Assembly: GCA_046542915.1 (NCBI GenBank)
Contig: JBKHAI010000003.1
Span: 1 to 28,175, forward strand
Reading direction: 5' to 3'
From: SKVL01 sp046542915
GTDB lineage: Bacteria; Patescibacteriota; Minisyncoccia; Phycocordibacterales; CSBR16-193
DNA: 28,175 nucleotides
Shown here: positions 8,866 to 17,225 of the stretch, in pieces
Layout: each line of letters begins with the position of its first letter
How positions within the stretch are numbered: the first letter of the stretch is position 1
The notes under the pieces: model-generated
Databases searched by the model: none
What the model was told of the DNA's origin: nothing
Seen by the model: the letters and a program-made list of their open reading frames with translations, nothing else
Program-made: the position numbers and the translations under genes

Positions 8866-9655
8866 AAAAGACAATTTAAAGGTAAAAAAAATAACCCTGG
8901 TGGTTATTTTCTTTTTTTTGTTATTGATCGTTATCAATTATTTAAATCCCTCCTTATTGCCAAGGATAGGTCATTCTATAGCTGCTCCGTTTTGGAGAGA
9001 GGTTCTAGACGCTAGAGAAAATTTTGATTCGAAAAGGGATCTATTAAAAGAAAAAACAGAGTTAATTAATGAAAAGAAAGAGCTAGAAGAAAAGTTGAAT
9101 TCGTTTAGATCCGTTGAAATTGAAAAGAAAGCACTGGAGACCGAAAATCGGAAGTTACGGCAGGCTCTCAATATGCAGCCCCGAGAAGATCCTCAATTGG
9201 TTTCTGTATTAGCAAAACCTCCCAGGGTTCCATATGATGTTCTCATAATAGATGGGGGTGAAGACGCGGGTTTTTCCCAAGGAGATAAGGTTTATTTTGG
9301 AGAAGCGGTTTTGATAGGTGAGATAGATAAAGTTTACAAGTCGACAGCTAGGGTAATTCTTTATTCTTCCGCCGGAGTGGAAATTGACGTCTATATCAAT
9401 GAACGGGAAGAGATATTTACTGCCTACGGTAGAGGCGGAGGTTCTTTTCTTTTAGAACTTGATCGCAATGAAGAGATAGAGGTAGGAGACCATCTGTTTA
9501 AAGAAGGGAAAAGGGTCTCGTTCTTGGGGGAAGTTGTAGATATAGAAGTGCCGGAGACAGGGGCTTTGAAGATGGTTTACGCCAGGGTGCCTTTTGATCT
9601 TTTCTCCTTAAGAAATGTCTTTGTTTTGAATTCGGAAGAATTATCCTATGAATAA
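8837..9655 (+). CDS. mreC: Rod shape-determining protein MreC
   Basis: A bitopic membrane protein linking MreB to the extracytoplasmic synthases. It has a short basic cytoplasmic tail, one membrane helix (about residues 19-36), a coiled coil (about 55-110, heptad-rich with K-E-L-E-E-K-L), and the two-barrel beta domain (about 120-270) with D-V-L-I-I-D-G-G-E-D-A-G-F-x-x-G-D, a hallmark of MreC. Its position directly after mreB agrees. A second ATG at 8843 is equally possible as start. The final codons overlap the next gene by 8 bases. Confidence 0.88.
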   Translation: MKMNYLRQHKKDNLKVKKITLVVIFFFLLLIVINYLNPSLLPRIGHSIAAPFWREVLDARENFDSKRDLLKEKTELINEKKELEEKLNSFRSVEIEKKALETENRKLRQALNMQPREDPQLVSVLAKPPRVPYDVLIIDGGEDAGFSQGDKVYFGEAVLIGEIDKVYKSTARVILYSSAGVEIDVYINEREEIFTAYGRGGGSFLLELDRNEEIEVGDHLFKEGKRVSFLGEVVDIEVPETGALKMVYARVPFDLFSLRNVFVLNSEELSYE

Positions 9656-9929
9656 AAGCCGCATAAAACCACCTTATGTGATCGGGAGGACAGTCGCCGG
9701 GATCTTGATGATATTTTTTGTGATGTTTACTCCGTGGTGGGTGTATTTTTCGGTTTTGTTATTTTTAATATTCTATTTTGCTCCCTATTATGAAGCTCTT
9801 TTGATATGTCTTTTTGTAGATAGTCTCTACGGAGAAACTATGGTTCTTGATCTTCCTCTATTTTTCACCACACTATCTTTGATATTGCTACTTGCTTCCA
9901 TTAACTTACAAGGCAAGGTCTTTCGTTAA
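9648..9929 (+). CDS. Small membrane protein in the mreD position
   Basis: A 93-residue, strongly hydrophobic protein with a basic N-terminus (M-N-K-S-R-I-K-P-P) and about three to four membrane helices. Position between mreC and PBP2 is that of mreD. The segment L-I-C-L-F-V-D-S-L-Y-G resembles the conserved 'GxxxDxL/F' turn of MreD. MreD is usually about 160 residues, so this would be a shortened version. Call rests on context plus weak sequence likeness. Translation is probably coupled to mreC through the 8-base overlap. Confidence 0.6.
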   Translation: MNKSRIKPPYVIGRTVAGILMIFFVMFTPWWVYFSVLLFLIFYFAPYYEALLICLFVDSLYGETMVLDLPLFFTTLSLILLLASINLQGKVFR

Positions 9930-9936
9930 AGTTTTA

Positions 9937-9945
9937 TGTTATACT
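9937..9945 (+). promoter_or_regulatory. Extended -10 promoter before PBP2 (leaderless type)
   Basis: TGTTATACT is a near-consensus extended -10. Seven bases separate it from the ATG at 9953, so the mRNA would be leaderless. No good -35 is seen. It would give PBP2 transcription independent of mreBC. Confidence 0.6.
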
Positions 9946-9952
9946 GCCTTTA

Positions 9953-11605
9953 ATGAAGAGAAAAGAGGAGATCTATCCCGATGAAATATTTTTGGATTCC
10001 GCTAATCCTTCCGGGTTGGACATGGAACGCTTAGAAGGAAGGTTGGATAAGTCCATATCAAAGAGATCCATTTTGGGGGCAGGGGCTCTTTTCGTTATTG
10101 TGGCTTTGATCTTTTTATCAAAGCTATGGGTTATCCAGATAGTAGAAGGCAGTAATTACAAGGAATTAAGTGAGGATAACCGTTTTCAGTATACCCCCGT
10201 ATTGGCGGAAAGGGGTTTTATTTATTCCAGGGACGGGAGTGAACTTGTTTGGAATGAGGCTAATGAAGAAAAAAAGCTGGAAAGGGTCTATACCGACATT
10301 AAAGGGATGGCACATATTGTCGGATACTCTAAACCCCCGATGAAAGATTCATCAGGTGAATATTATAGGGATCATTACACCGGAATAACCGGTATAGAAA
10401 AATATCTTGATGAGACCTTGAATGGAGAGAATGGATTAAAATTAATGGAGCATGATGTTCAAGGGAATATTTATTCGGAAAACTTCTTCCGAAGACCTCA
10501 AGCCGGAGAAAATGTTAAAATATCTATAGATCTGGAACTGCAAGAAACTTTTTATTCTTTTTTGAAAGAAGTTGCCGATGAATCGGAATTTAGGGGTGGT
10601 ACCGGTTTAATTATGGACGTGGAGACCGGAGAATTAGTATCGGCAGTGAGCTTTCCTGAGTACGATCCGTCACTGTTGGCTTCGGGTAGTAGTAGTGACG
10701 CTATAGAAGAACTCGTCGCAGATGAAAGGTCACCATTTTTGAACCGTTTTGCCGGCGGTCTATTTAGTCCGGGCTCCGTTATCAAGCCCTTTGTTGCTGT
10801 TGCCGCTTTAGAAGAGGAGCTTCTTAGTCCGGAGAAAAGGCTGGAAAGTCCGGCAACACTAGTTGTGCCGAATCCTTATGACCCTTCTCGTTTTACCGTA
10901 TTCAGGGATTGGAGGACACACGGTGAGGTTGATATGTACGAGGCGATAGCTCATTCTTCCAATATCTATTTTTATAAGATCGGTGGAGGTTATGAAGAGC
11001 AGGAAGGTTTAGGTATTCCTAAAATAGATGAGTATGTTAGGAAATTTGGATTTGGCGAGGAGACCGGCAGTATTTTTTCGGAAAGAGCCGGCGTTATTCC
11101 TAATCCGGAATGGAAGCAAAGGAACTTTGAAGATGGTCTATGGAGGATAGGGGATACTTATAATACTTCTATTGGACAGTTCGGTTTTCAGGTAACACCT
11201 TTACAGTTATTGAGAGCAACAGCGTCATTAGCCAACGGCGGCTATCTTTTGGAACCTAAGGTCGTTCTTGACAAAGAGGAAGCCAATAGAGAAGAAGTAG
11301 GCGTTAGTGAAGATAATATAGATGTAGTAAAGGAAGGGATGAGGAAGGCGGTAACCGAAGGAACAGCAGGGGGATTGAATTTACCTTTCGTGGAAGTTGC
11401 GGCAAAGACCGGAACGGCGCAATCGGGCTCTGAAAATCAGTATATGAATTCCTGGATAACGGGATTTTTCCCTTATGAAGAACCTAAGTATGCTTTTGTC
11501 GTGGTTATGGATAAAGGTCCCAGCGGAACCTTGCGGGGGAGTGTTTTGGTTATGAATGATCTATTTCATTGGATGAATGAACATAGGCCGGAGTATTTGG
11601 AATAG
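9953..11605 (+). CDS. mrdA: Penicillin-binding protein 2 (elongation transpeptidase)
   Basis: A class B PBP of 550 residues that cross-links peptidoglycan during elongation with the MreBCD/RodA complex. Order: cytoplasmic tail, one membrane helix (about residues 40-60), pedestal domain with G-I-T-G-I-E-K-Y-L-D, then the transpeptidase domain. The active-site motifs are intact: S275-V-I-K278 (SxxK), S335-S-N337 (SxN) and K485-T-G-T-A. The cytoplasmic tail of about 38 residues is longer than usual for PBP2. Location after mreB-mreC identifies it as PBP2 rather than FtsI, whose gene lies at 15510. Confidence 0.93.
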   Translation: MKRKEEIYPDEIFLDSANPSGLDMERLEGRLDKSISKRSILGAGALFVIVALIFLSKLWVIQIVEGSNYKELSEDNRFQYTPVLAERGFIYSRDGSELVWNEANEEKKLERVYTDIKGMAHIVGYSKPPMKDSSGEYYRDHYTGITGIEKYLDETLNGENGLKLMEHDVQGNIYSENFFRRPQAGENVKISIDLELQETFYSFLKEVADESEFRGGTGLIMDVETGELVSAVSFPEYDPSLLASGSSSDAIEELVADERSPFLNRFAGGLFSPGSVIKPFVAVAALEEELLSPEKRLESPATLVVPNPYDPSRFTVFRDWRTHGEVDMYEAIAHSSNIYFYKIGGGYEEQEGLGIPKIDEYVRKFGFGEETGSIFSERAGVIPNPEWKQRNFEDGLWRIGDTYNTSIGQFGFQVTPLQLLRATASLANGGYLLEPKVVLDKEEANREEVGVSEDNIDVVKEGMRKAVTEGTAGGLNLPFVEVAAKTGTAQSGSENQYMNSWITGFFPYEEPKYAFVVVMDKGPSGTLRGSVLVMNDLFHWMNEHRPEYLE

Positions 11606-11612
11606 TTTTTAT

Positions 11613-11641
11613 TTGATTTTTAGGTTTACCTCATCTATAAT
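11613..11641 (+). promoter_or_regulatory. Promoter of greA-lysS
   Basis: TTGATT (11613-11618), exact 17-bp spacer and perfect TATAAT (11636-11641). This is the best sigma70-type promoter among the housekeeping genes. It leaves an untranslated leader of about 64 bases before the greA ATG; no recognisable riboswitch is seen in it. Confidence 0.75.
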
Positions 11642-11711
11642 TGCATTTCAGGTATTTTAGAGAAAGATGATCTGATGAAGATAAAGTTTAGACCTTAATT
11701 TTTTAAAAAAT

Positions 11712-12185
11712 ATGAAGACACAAGAACAAAAAGAACACCTTACTAAAGATAAACTTGAAGAGTTCAAGCAAGAGCTTGAACACTTAAAGACCAAAAGGCG
11801 CAAAGAGGTAGCCGACCAGTTGGAGTATGCCAGATCGTTGGGGGATCTTTCCGAGAATGCCGAATATCACGAAGCCAGAGATCTGCAGGCGCAAGTGGAA
11901 GACAGGATATCCAAGCTGGAAACAATGCTTCAAAACGTGGAGATAATATCTGACAAATATTCGGAAAAAGTTGTTGTCGGTTCAACTGTCACCGTTCAAC
12001 GTCAAGGTGAAAAGGAAAAACAAGAGTTTCGAATAGTCGGTTCCGAGGAAATAGATACTGATACCGGTAAGATCTCTTTTTATTCGCCGTTAGGGGAAGC
12101 TTTAATAGGCAAGAAAAAAGGAGATGAAGTGGTTGTTAACACTCCACGTGGCGAAGTTAAATATACTGTGATAAATGTAGAGTAA
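11712..12185 (+). CDS. greA: Transcription elongation factor GreA
   Basis: GreA enters the RNA polymerase secondary channel and triggers cleavage of backtracked transcripts. The product is 157 residues, the usual size. The N-terminal coiled coil has L-x-x-L-K-T-K-R-R-x-E-V-A and the tip motif G-D-L-S-E-N-A-E-Y, whose acidic residues coordinate the catalytic magnesium. The C-terminal FKBP-like domain contains I-S-x-x-S-P-L-G-x-A-L-I-G-K-x-x-G-D. The stop codon overlaps the lysS start by one base (TAATG). Confidence 0.97.
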   Translation: MKTQEQKEHLTKDKLEEFKQELEHLKTKRRKEVADQLEYARSLGDLSENAEYHEARDLQAQVEDRISKLETMLQNVEIISDKYSEKVVVGSTVTVQRQGEKEKQEFRIVGSEEIDTDTGKISFYSPLGEALIGKKKGDEVVVNTPRGEVKYTVINVE

Positions 12186-13642
12186 TGGCCTCCATAGAGG
12201 AAATAAGAGAAGCTAGGTTGAAGAAAATAAGCATTCTGGAGGAAAACGGAATGTCGCCGTATCCGTCTGTCTCCAAGAGGGATACGGTTTTGAAGGATCT
12301 GACCTTGAACTTTTCCAAGTTACAGAAACAAGAAGTTGATCCTACTATAGCCGGACGACTCCTGTCATTAAGGGCGCAAGGAAAGATAATGTTCGCTAAT
12401 ATATATGACGGTACCGGGGAATTTCAGGTAGTGATAGAAAAGAATGAATTAGGTGATCGGGACTTTTCTTTGTTCAAAGAAACCGTTGATCTGGGTGATA
12501 TTTTAGAATTCAAGGGATATTTATTTGAGACTAAAAGAGGCACTCCTTCGGTTAAAGCTCAAGAGTGGTCCATGTTGAGTAAAAGTTTACGGCCTTTACC
12601 GGAGAAGTGGCATGGCTTACAAAACGTGGAAGAACGTTACCGAAGAAGGTATCTGGATATATTGATGAACCGCGAACTGAAGGATCTCTTTGAAAAGAAA
12701 TCCTTGTTCTTTAAAGTAATGAGGGATTTTTTGGAAGAGAGAGGTTTCATGGAAGTTCACACGCCCTCCCTGGAAGTTACGACCGGCGGAGCGGAAGCTT
12801 GTCCTTTTAAGACACATCATAATGATTCCGGAATGGATCTTTTTTTAAGGATCTCGGTGGGGGAACTTTGGCAAAAAAGATTAATGGCGGCAGGGTTTAA
12901 CAGAACCTACGAAATGGGCAGAGTTTATAGAAACGAGGGAACCGGTTCCGAGCATCTTCATGAATTTACCAATATGGAACTCTACGCTTCTTATTTTGAC
13001 TTTGAAAAAGGGAAAAGAATGGTAAAAGACCTCTACCTACATTTAGCGCAAGAGGTATTCGGAAAGACGGCTTTTAGCACCCGGGGTTATAGTTTTGATC
13101 TCGCTGATGAATGGCAAGACCTTGATTATGTGGAAACCGTGAAAGAAATGACCGGTATTGATATTTTGGAAGAAAGTTCTAAAAATATCAAAAAAAAGTT
13201 AGAAGAACTGGAGGTTTCCTTTGAAGGCGAGACCAGGGAGAGGTTGATAGACTCATTGTGGAAATATTGTCGCAAACAGATATCGGGACCGGCTTTCTTG
13301 GTCAATCACCCCAAGATAGTCGCTCCGCTTTCCAGGTTGAATGATAATGACAAAAGGCTTACAAATACATTTCAAGTGATAATCGCCGGAAGTGAGTTAG
13401 GGCGTGCTCATGCTGAGTTGAATGATCCTGTTGATCAAGCTGGTCGCTTTGAAGAACAAAGAAAACTAATAGAGGCCGGTGATGAGGAGGCAATGATGCC
13501 CGATCAGGAATATGTGGAAATGCTGGAGTATGGAATGCCACCTACTTTCGGTTTTGGTGTCGGTGAAAGACTTTTTGCTTTTATGGCTGATAGAAGTATA
13601 AGGGAGGTAACCCTTTTTCCTTTGATGAAAAATAAGAGTTAA
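12185..13642 (+). CDS. lysS: Lysyl-tRNA synthetase, class II
   Basis: Charges tRNA-Lys. The 485-residue product has an N-terminal OB-fold anticodon-binding domain (about residues 55-145, with G-R-L-L-S-L-R-x-Q-G-K), motif 1 near F-M-E-V-H-T-P, motif 2 Y-R-N-E-G-x-x-x-E-H-x-H-E-F-T and motif 3 G-V-G-E-R-L-F-A-F near the C-terminus. The LysRS signature R-Y-R-R-R-Y-L-D-I-L is present before motif 1. Motif 2 departs somewhat from the common R-N-E-G-x-x-x-R-H-N-P-E-F, and motif 3 has E instead of D before R, so it is a divergent member. greA-lysS is a common pair in bacteria. A strong terminator follows. Confidence 0.93.
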   Translation: MASIEEIREARLKKISILEENGMSPYPSVSKRDTVLKDLTLNFSKLQKQEVDPTIAGRLLSLRAQGKIMFANIYDGTGEFQVVIEKNELGDRDFSLFKETVDLGDILEFKGYLFETKRGTPSVKAQEWSMLSKSLRPLPEKWHGLQNVEERYRRRYLDILMNRELKDLFEKKSLFFKVMRDFLEERGFMEVHTPSLEVTTGGAEACPFKTHHNDSGMDLFLRISVGELWQKRLMAAGFNRTYEMGRVYRNEGTGSEHLHEFTNMELYASYFDFEKGKRMVKDLYLHLAQEVFGKTAFSTRGYSFDLADEWQDLDYVETVKEMTGIDILEESSKNIKKKLEELEVSFEGETRERLIDSLWKYCRKQISGPAFLVNHPKIVAPLSRLNDNDKRLTNTFQVIIAGSELGRAHAELNDPVDQAGRFEEQRKLIEAGDEEAMMPDQEYVEMLEYGMPPTFGFGVGERLFAFMADRSIREVTLFPLMKNKS

Positions 13643-13667
13643 TATTTTTTCGATACTTTGGAGTCAT

Positions 13668-13692
13668 AAACCCCTCTTAAAAGGGGTTTTTT
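13668..13692 (+). terminator. Rho-independent terminator after lysS
   Basis: Perfect 8-bp stem AAACCCCT / AGGGGTTT with a 6-base loop (CTTAAA) and a run of T to 13692. It separates greA-lysS from the dcw cluster. Confidence 0.92.
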
Positions 13693-13696
13693 ATAT

Positions 13697-13762
13697 GTGG
13701 ATAATAATGGATGCTAAGTGGTAAATTGTGGTATATAATTCTATTCAGGTGGTAAAAAGTGG
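13697..13762 (+). promoter_or_regulatory. Phased GTGG array: putative MraZ operator around the mraZ promoter
   Basis: GTGG occurs at 13697, 13718, 13728, 13749 and 13759, with the variant ATGG at 13707. The steps are 10, 11, 10, 21 and 10 bases, so all boxes lie on one face of the helix. Several extend to GTGGTAAA. A -10 box (TATAAT, 13734-13739, or TGG-TATATA, 13729-13737) sits in the only gap. Known MraZ proteins bind short direct repeats of 10-bp period containing TGGG (E. coli) or AAAGTG (Mycoplasma) in front of their own gene. By analogy this is an autoregulatory operator. Confidence 0.7.
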
Positions 13763-13781
13763 AATAATTACCGCCAAGCAT

Positions 13782-14216
13782 ATGCTAATAGGAGAATATA
13801 CCCATACTATTGACGCTAAAAAGCGCGTCGCTCTACCGGCAAAGTTTCGAAAGGAACTTGGTAAGAAGTTGGTGGTAACTCAAGGTCTTGATGGGTGTTT
13901 GTTCTTGTATCCACTTTCGGAATGGAAAGACATCTCCAAAAAAATAGCTGATATGGGAATGGCTCAGGCGGACAGCAGGGGGTTTAATCGCTTTATACTT
14001 TCCGGAGCGGTGGAAGTTGAACCGGATTCTCTGGGAAGAATACTGATACCGGAATTCCTTTGCGAATTTGCCGGTCTGAAGCAGAAGGTTATTTTTACGG
14101 GGGTTCATAGTCGGGTAGAGATATGGGATGAGAAGCGATGGAAGGAGTACAAGAAGCAGATAAACAGTAAGGCTGATCTGATGGCTGAGAAATTAGGTGA
14201 GACCGGAATGCTTTAG
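13782..14216 (+). CDS. mraZ: Transcriptional regulator MraZ
   Basis: DNA-binding regulator that heads the division/cell-wall cluster. The product is 144 residues with two tandem AbrB-like MraZ halves: one with E-Y-T-H-T-I-D-A-K-K-R-V-A-L-P-A-K-F, and one with E-P-D-S-L-G-R-I-L-I-P. The ATG at 13782 gives the canonical M-L-I-G-E-Y start; the same frame is open upstream to 13728 but that would run through the promoter and operator. No Shine-Dalgarno is visible. rsmH starts 4 bases after the stop. Confidence 0.95.
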   Translation: MLIGEYTHTIDAKKRVALPAKFRKELGKKLVVTQGLDGCLFLYPLSEWKDISKKIADMGMAQADSRGFNRFILSGAVEVEPDSLGRILIPEFLCEFAGLKQKVIFTGVHSRVEIWDEKRWKEYKKQINSKADLMAEKLGETGML

Positions 14217-14220
14217 GAAT

Positions 14221-15111
14221 ATGCATATACCTGTTCTTTTAAATGAGACAATAGAATATCTTCAGATCAAGGAAGGTGCCGTGATAGTTGACGCAACCTT
14301 AGGAGGAGGAGGTTTCTCCAAGGAAGTTTGCCAGAGGTACACTGGTAAAGTAACCTTGATCGGTTTGGATGCCGATTCTGATGCTGTTTTAAGGACCAAA
14401 GAAGGACTGAGGGACTTGAACTGTAATTTCTTCTTAGAGACCGCCAATTTTGCCGATCTGGCCGATGTCTTGGAACGTCTGGGGTTCGGACAGATAAACG
14501 GAGCGACTTTTGATCTGGGATTATCTTCTTACCAGATAGAGGGATCAAATAGAGGCTTCAGTTTTCAAAGAGATGAACCTTTGCAGATGACGTTCAGTAA
14601 AGAACCGGAATCGGAAGAGATCACGGCTTCGGAGATCATAAACCAATGGAGTGAAGGATCCTTGAGAGCAATAATTTCCGCATACGGTGAAGAAAGATAT
14701 GCCGGAAGGATAAGTAAGGCTATCATTGAGGCGAGGAAAGAGGGTTCAATAAAAACCACTTTGGAGTTAGTGGATGTCATTAACAAAGCGGTCCCGAAAG
14801 GTTATAAACACGGCAGGATACATCCGGCGACCAGGACCTTTCAAGCTATCCGTATGGCCGTTAATGATGAGATAACGGCATTGGAGAGAGGGATGCAGGG
14901 TTGTTTTGAGAAACTTTCTCAAGGAGGCCGTATCGCCATTATTTCTTTTCATAGTTTGGAAGACAGGGTTATAAAGAATTTCTTTTTGAAAAAAGAAAAA
15001 GAAAAAGTGGCGTTTAGAGTGAACAAAAAGCCCATCAGACCGGATCGCGAAGAAGTTCTGAGAAACCGACGCTCCCGTGGAGCCAAGTTAAGGGTTTTAG
15101 AAAAACTTTAA
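14221..15111 (+). CDS. rsmH: 16S rRNA m4C1402 methyltransferase RsmH
   Basis: SAM-dependent N4-methyltransferase acting on C1402 of 16S rRNA in the P site. The product of 296 residues is near family length. The SAM-binding motif V-D-A-T-L-G-G-G-G-F-S lies near residue 22, followed by F-D-L-G-L-S-S-Y-Q and the C-terminal I-I-S-F-H-S-L-E-D-R-V-I-K motif. M-H-I-P-V-L-L-N-E-T is the classical start and selects ATG 14221; a GTG at 14197 inside mraZ is less likely. TTTAGGAAT just before the ATG may serve as a weak ribosome site and recurs before ftsI. Confidence 0.96.
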   Translation: MHIPVLLNETIEYLQIKEGAVIVDATLGGGGFSKEVCQRYTGKVTLIGLDADSDAVLRTKEGLRDLNCNFFLETANFADLADVLERLGFGQINGATFDLGLSSYQIEGSNRGFSFQRDEPLQMTFSKEPESEEITASEIINQWSEGSLRAIISAYGEERYAGRISKAIIEARKEGSIKTTLELVDVINKAVPKGYKHGRIHPATRTFQAIRMAVNDEITALERGMQGCFEKLSQGGRIAIISFHSLEDRVIKNFFLKKEKEKVAFRVNKKPIRPDREEVLRNRRSRGAKLRVLEKL

Positions 15112-15147
15112 AAACCCGATTTATAAATTTATAAGGATAAAAAAATT

Positions 15148-15498
15148 ATGAGGACAGCAACAAGAAAAGAAAAAAAATTCATTCTGCGCTTGATGCAACC
15201 CGACTCCCACAAAGAGCGTAAGAAGGCTGTCATATTTTTGGCGGTGGTATTTTTGGGGCTTTCTTTTGTGTACTTTTTTCTGCTTGTTCAAACTGTTTTT
15301 AATACCGTAGCCCATCAAAATATAGATTCAGAGATACCAAGGGTCAATGCATCTTTGCAAAAAACAAAATTTCAATACATTTCCATACGCAATGACCTGG
15401 ACGAGGATAAGATCGAAGCTCTCGGATTAGTAGCTTTGGATGAGGACTCAATTGAATATATATCCAGAGAACCGGTTGGTTTCCGAGGTGAAATATAA
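15148..15498 (+). CDS. ftsL: FtsL-like divisome membrane protein
   Basis: A 116-residue bitopic protein: basic cytoplasmic N-terminus, one membrane helix (about residues 28-50) and a short extracytoplasmic region with little coiled coil, ending in a possible small C-terminal segment (L-D-E-D-S-I-E-Y-I-S-R-E). FtsL sequences are poorly conserved, and the call rests on topology, size and position between rsmH and ftsI, where ftsL always lies. A reasonable ribosome site AAGGAT (15133-15138) stands 9 bases before the ATG, rare in this window. Confidence 0.7.
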   Translation: MRTATRKEKKFILRLMQPDSHKERKKAVIFLAVVFLGLSFVYFFLLVQTVFNTVAHQNIDSEIPRVNASLQKTKFQYISIRNDLDEDKIEALGLVALDEDSIEYISREPVGFRGEI

Positions 15499-15509
15499 TA
15501 CTTTAGGAA

Positions 15510-17222
15510 ATGCAACAGAAGATCCGGATAAAATTACTTTTTACATTTGTAGTAATAATAGTTGCGGTTTTCGGCTTGCGGCTTTTTCAGGTTCAAATAC
15601 TTAATGCCGATGTTTATATCAAAAAAGCACAGGATCAATATATAGAAAGGAACTATCACCTCTATGATAGAGGTGATATTTTTTTTCAAGATAAAGACGG
15701 AGAGCTTATTTCCGGAGCGACCGTGGGAAGCGGTTATTTCATAATTGTTTACCCAAAAGAAGTTGAAGATGTAGGATCTTTGTATAAAGGTTTAAGTTCG
15801 GTAATTGAGCTGGACAAAAAAGATCTCTATAAAAAAATAAGAGAAACGGATAAAAAAAATATAAAGATAGCTTCTCAGATATCGGATGAAGAAATGCGTA
15901 AGATCAAAGACTTAGATCTGCAAGGTATTTCATTTCATCCTGTAAATTGGCGTTTTTATCCAGGTGGGGAAGTTGCGGCTCATGTACTCGGACTAGTGGG
16001 TTACCAAGGAGATGAAAAAGCCGGTAGGTATGGACTGGAGAGACAATACGAAGATTTCCTGAAGCGACCGGAAAGTGACTATAAAATAGATTTTTTTGCC
16101 AGGGTTTTTGGAGATGTTGGGGATGGTTTATCCAGTAATGATCAAAGTGACAGGGGTAATGTAGTGACCACTATTGAGCCGATGGTTCAGCATCTTTTGG
16201 AAAAAGAGATACAAAAAACCAAAGAAGAATGGAATTCTTCTTCTATCGGGGGGATCATAATAGATCCGTCAACCGGCGCTGTAAAAGCCATGGCTCTTCG
16301 TCCCGCTTTTGATCCAAACAATACTTCGTCTGCCAGTTCTAGTGACATTTTTTCTAATGACCTGGTTGAAAATGTCTACGAGATGGGGTCTGTGGTCAAA
16401 CCGCTTACTATCGCTGCCGGACTTGATGCCGGAGTAATAGAACCCGATAGTGTCTTTTACGATAGCGGTTCTGTAGAGTTTGATGGTTTTACTATCTCTA
16501 ACTATGATGGTAAAGGTAACGGTGAGATAACTATGCAGGAAGTTTTGAATAAGTCGGTTAACACCGGAGTGGTACACGTAATGGAAAAAATAGGTACAAA
16601 AGCTTTTGCGGAATATATCCGTAATTTTGGTTTGAATTCCAAGACGGGTATAGATCTACCTTCGGAATCTGATAATCTTCTTAGAAACTTTGGAAGTTCA
16701 CGTACTATCGAGTACGCCACCGCCGCTTTTGGTCAGGGAGTCGCAGTTACCCCCATAGGTATGGCTAGAGCATTGTCTTCATTAGCTAATGGCGGTAAAA
16801 TAGTTCAACCTTATATAGTAGAAAGAATAGAAAAAAGTAACGGGGAGATCATAGAGGTAAGTAAAGCCGATCAAAAAAAAGAAAGAGTTATAAGTGAGGA
16901 GGCTTCAAGGGAAATATCCAGAATGCTCACTAATACCGTAGATGAGGCGCTATTAAATGGAGAGGTGGCCTTGCCGGGATACAATGTTGCCGCCAAGACC
17001 GGAACCGCTCAGATGGCATATCTGGACAGGAGGGGGTATAGGGACGATGCTTTTTTACATTCATTCTTCGGTTATTTTCCTTCTTATGATCCGGAGTTCC
17101 TGATATTTCTTTATCATATAGAACCAAAAGATGCCCGGTATGCCTCACAAACCCTTACTGAACCTTTTATGGATATAGTCAAATTTTTAATTCAGTATTA
17201 TGATATTAGCCCTGATAGATAA
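15510..17222 (+). CDS. ftsI: Septum transpeptidase FtsI (PBP3)
   Basis: Class B PBP that cross-links septal peptidoglycan with FtsW. The product is 570 residues with a membrane helix at about 8-29, a pedestal domain containing Y-D-R-G-D-I-F and G-R-Y-G-L-E-R-Q-Y-E, and the transpeptidase domain. Catalytic motifs are intact: S294-V-V-K297, S349-V-N and K496-T-G-T-A-Q. The glycine-rich G-S-S-R-T-I-E-Y-A-T-A-A-F-G-Q-G segment matches PBP3-type enzymes. The motif TTTAGGAA precedes the ATG at 15510, as before rsmH. Four bases separate it from murF (17226). Confidence 0.95.
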   Translation: MQQKIRIKLLFTFVVIIVAVFGLRLFQVQILNADVYIKKAQDQYIERNYHLYDRGDIFFQDKDGELISGATVGSGYFIIVYPKEVEDVGSLYKGLSSVIELDKKDLYKKIRETDKKNIKIASQISDEEMRKIKDLDLQGISFHPVNWRFYPGGEVAAHVLGLVGYQGDEKAGRYGLERQYEDFLKRPESDYKIDFFARVFGDVGDGLSSNDQSDRGNVVTTIEPMVQHLLEKEIQKTKEEWNSSSIGGIIIDPSTGAVKAMALRPAFDPNNTSSASSSDIFSNDLVENVYEMGSVVKPLTIAAGLDAGVIEPDSVFYDSGSVEFDGFTISNYDGKGNGEITMQEVLNKSVNTGVVHVMEKIGTKAFAEYIRNFGLNSKTGIDLPSESDNLLRNFGSSRTIEYATAAFGQGVAVTPIGMARALSSLANGGKIVQPYIVERIEKSNGEIIEVSKADQKKERVISEEASREISRMLTNTVDEALLNGEVALPGYNVAAKTGTAQMAYLDRRGYRDDAFLHSFFGYFPSYDPEFLIFLYHIEPKDARYASQTLTEPFMDIVKFLIQYYDISPDR

Positions 17223-17225
17223 ATT

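Noticed and set aside
11642..11711. Riboswitch or T-box in the greA-lysS leader
   Set aside because: The leader is only about 64 bases, has no stable hairpin or T-box motif, and lacks an attenuator.
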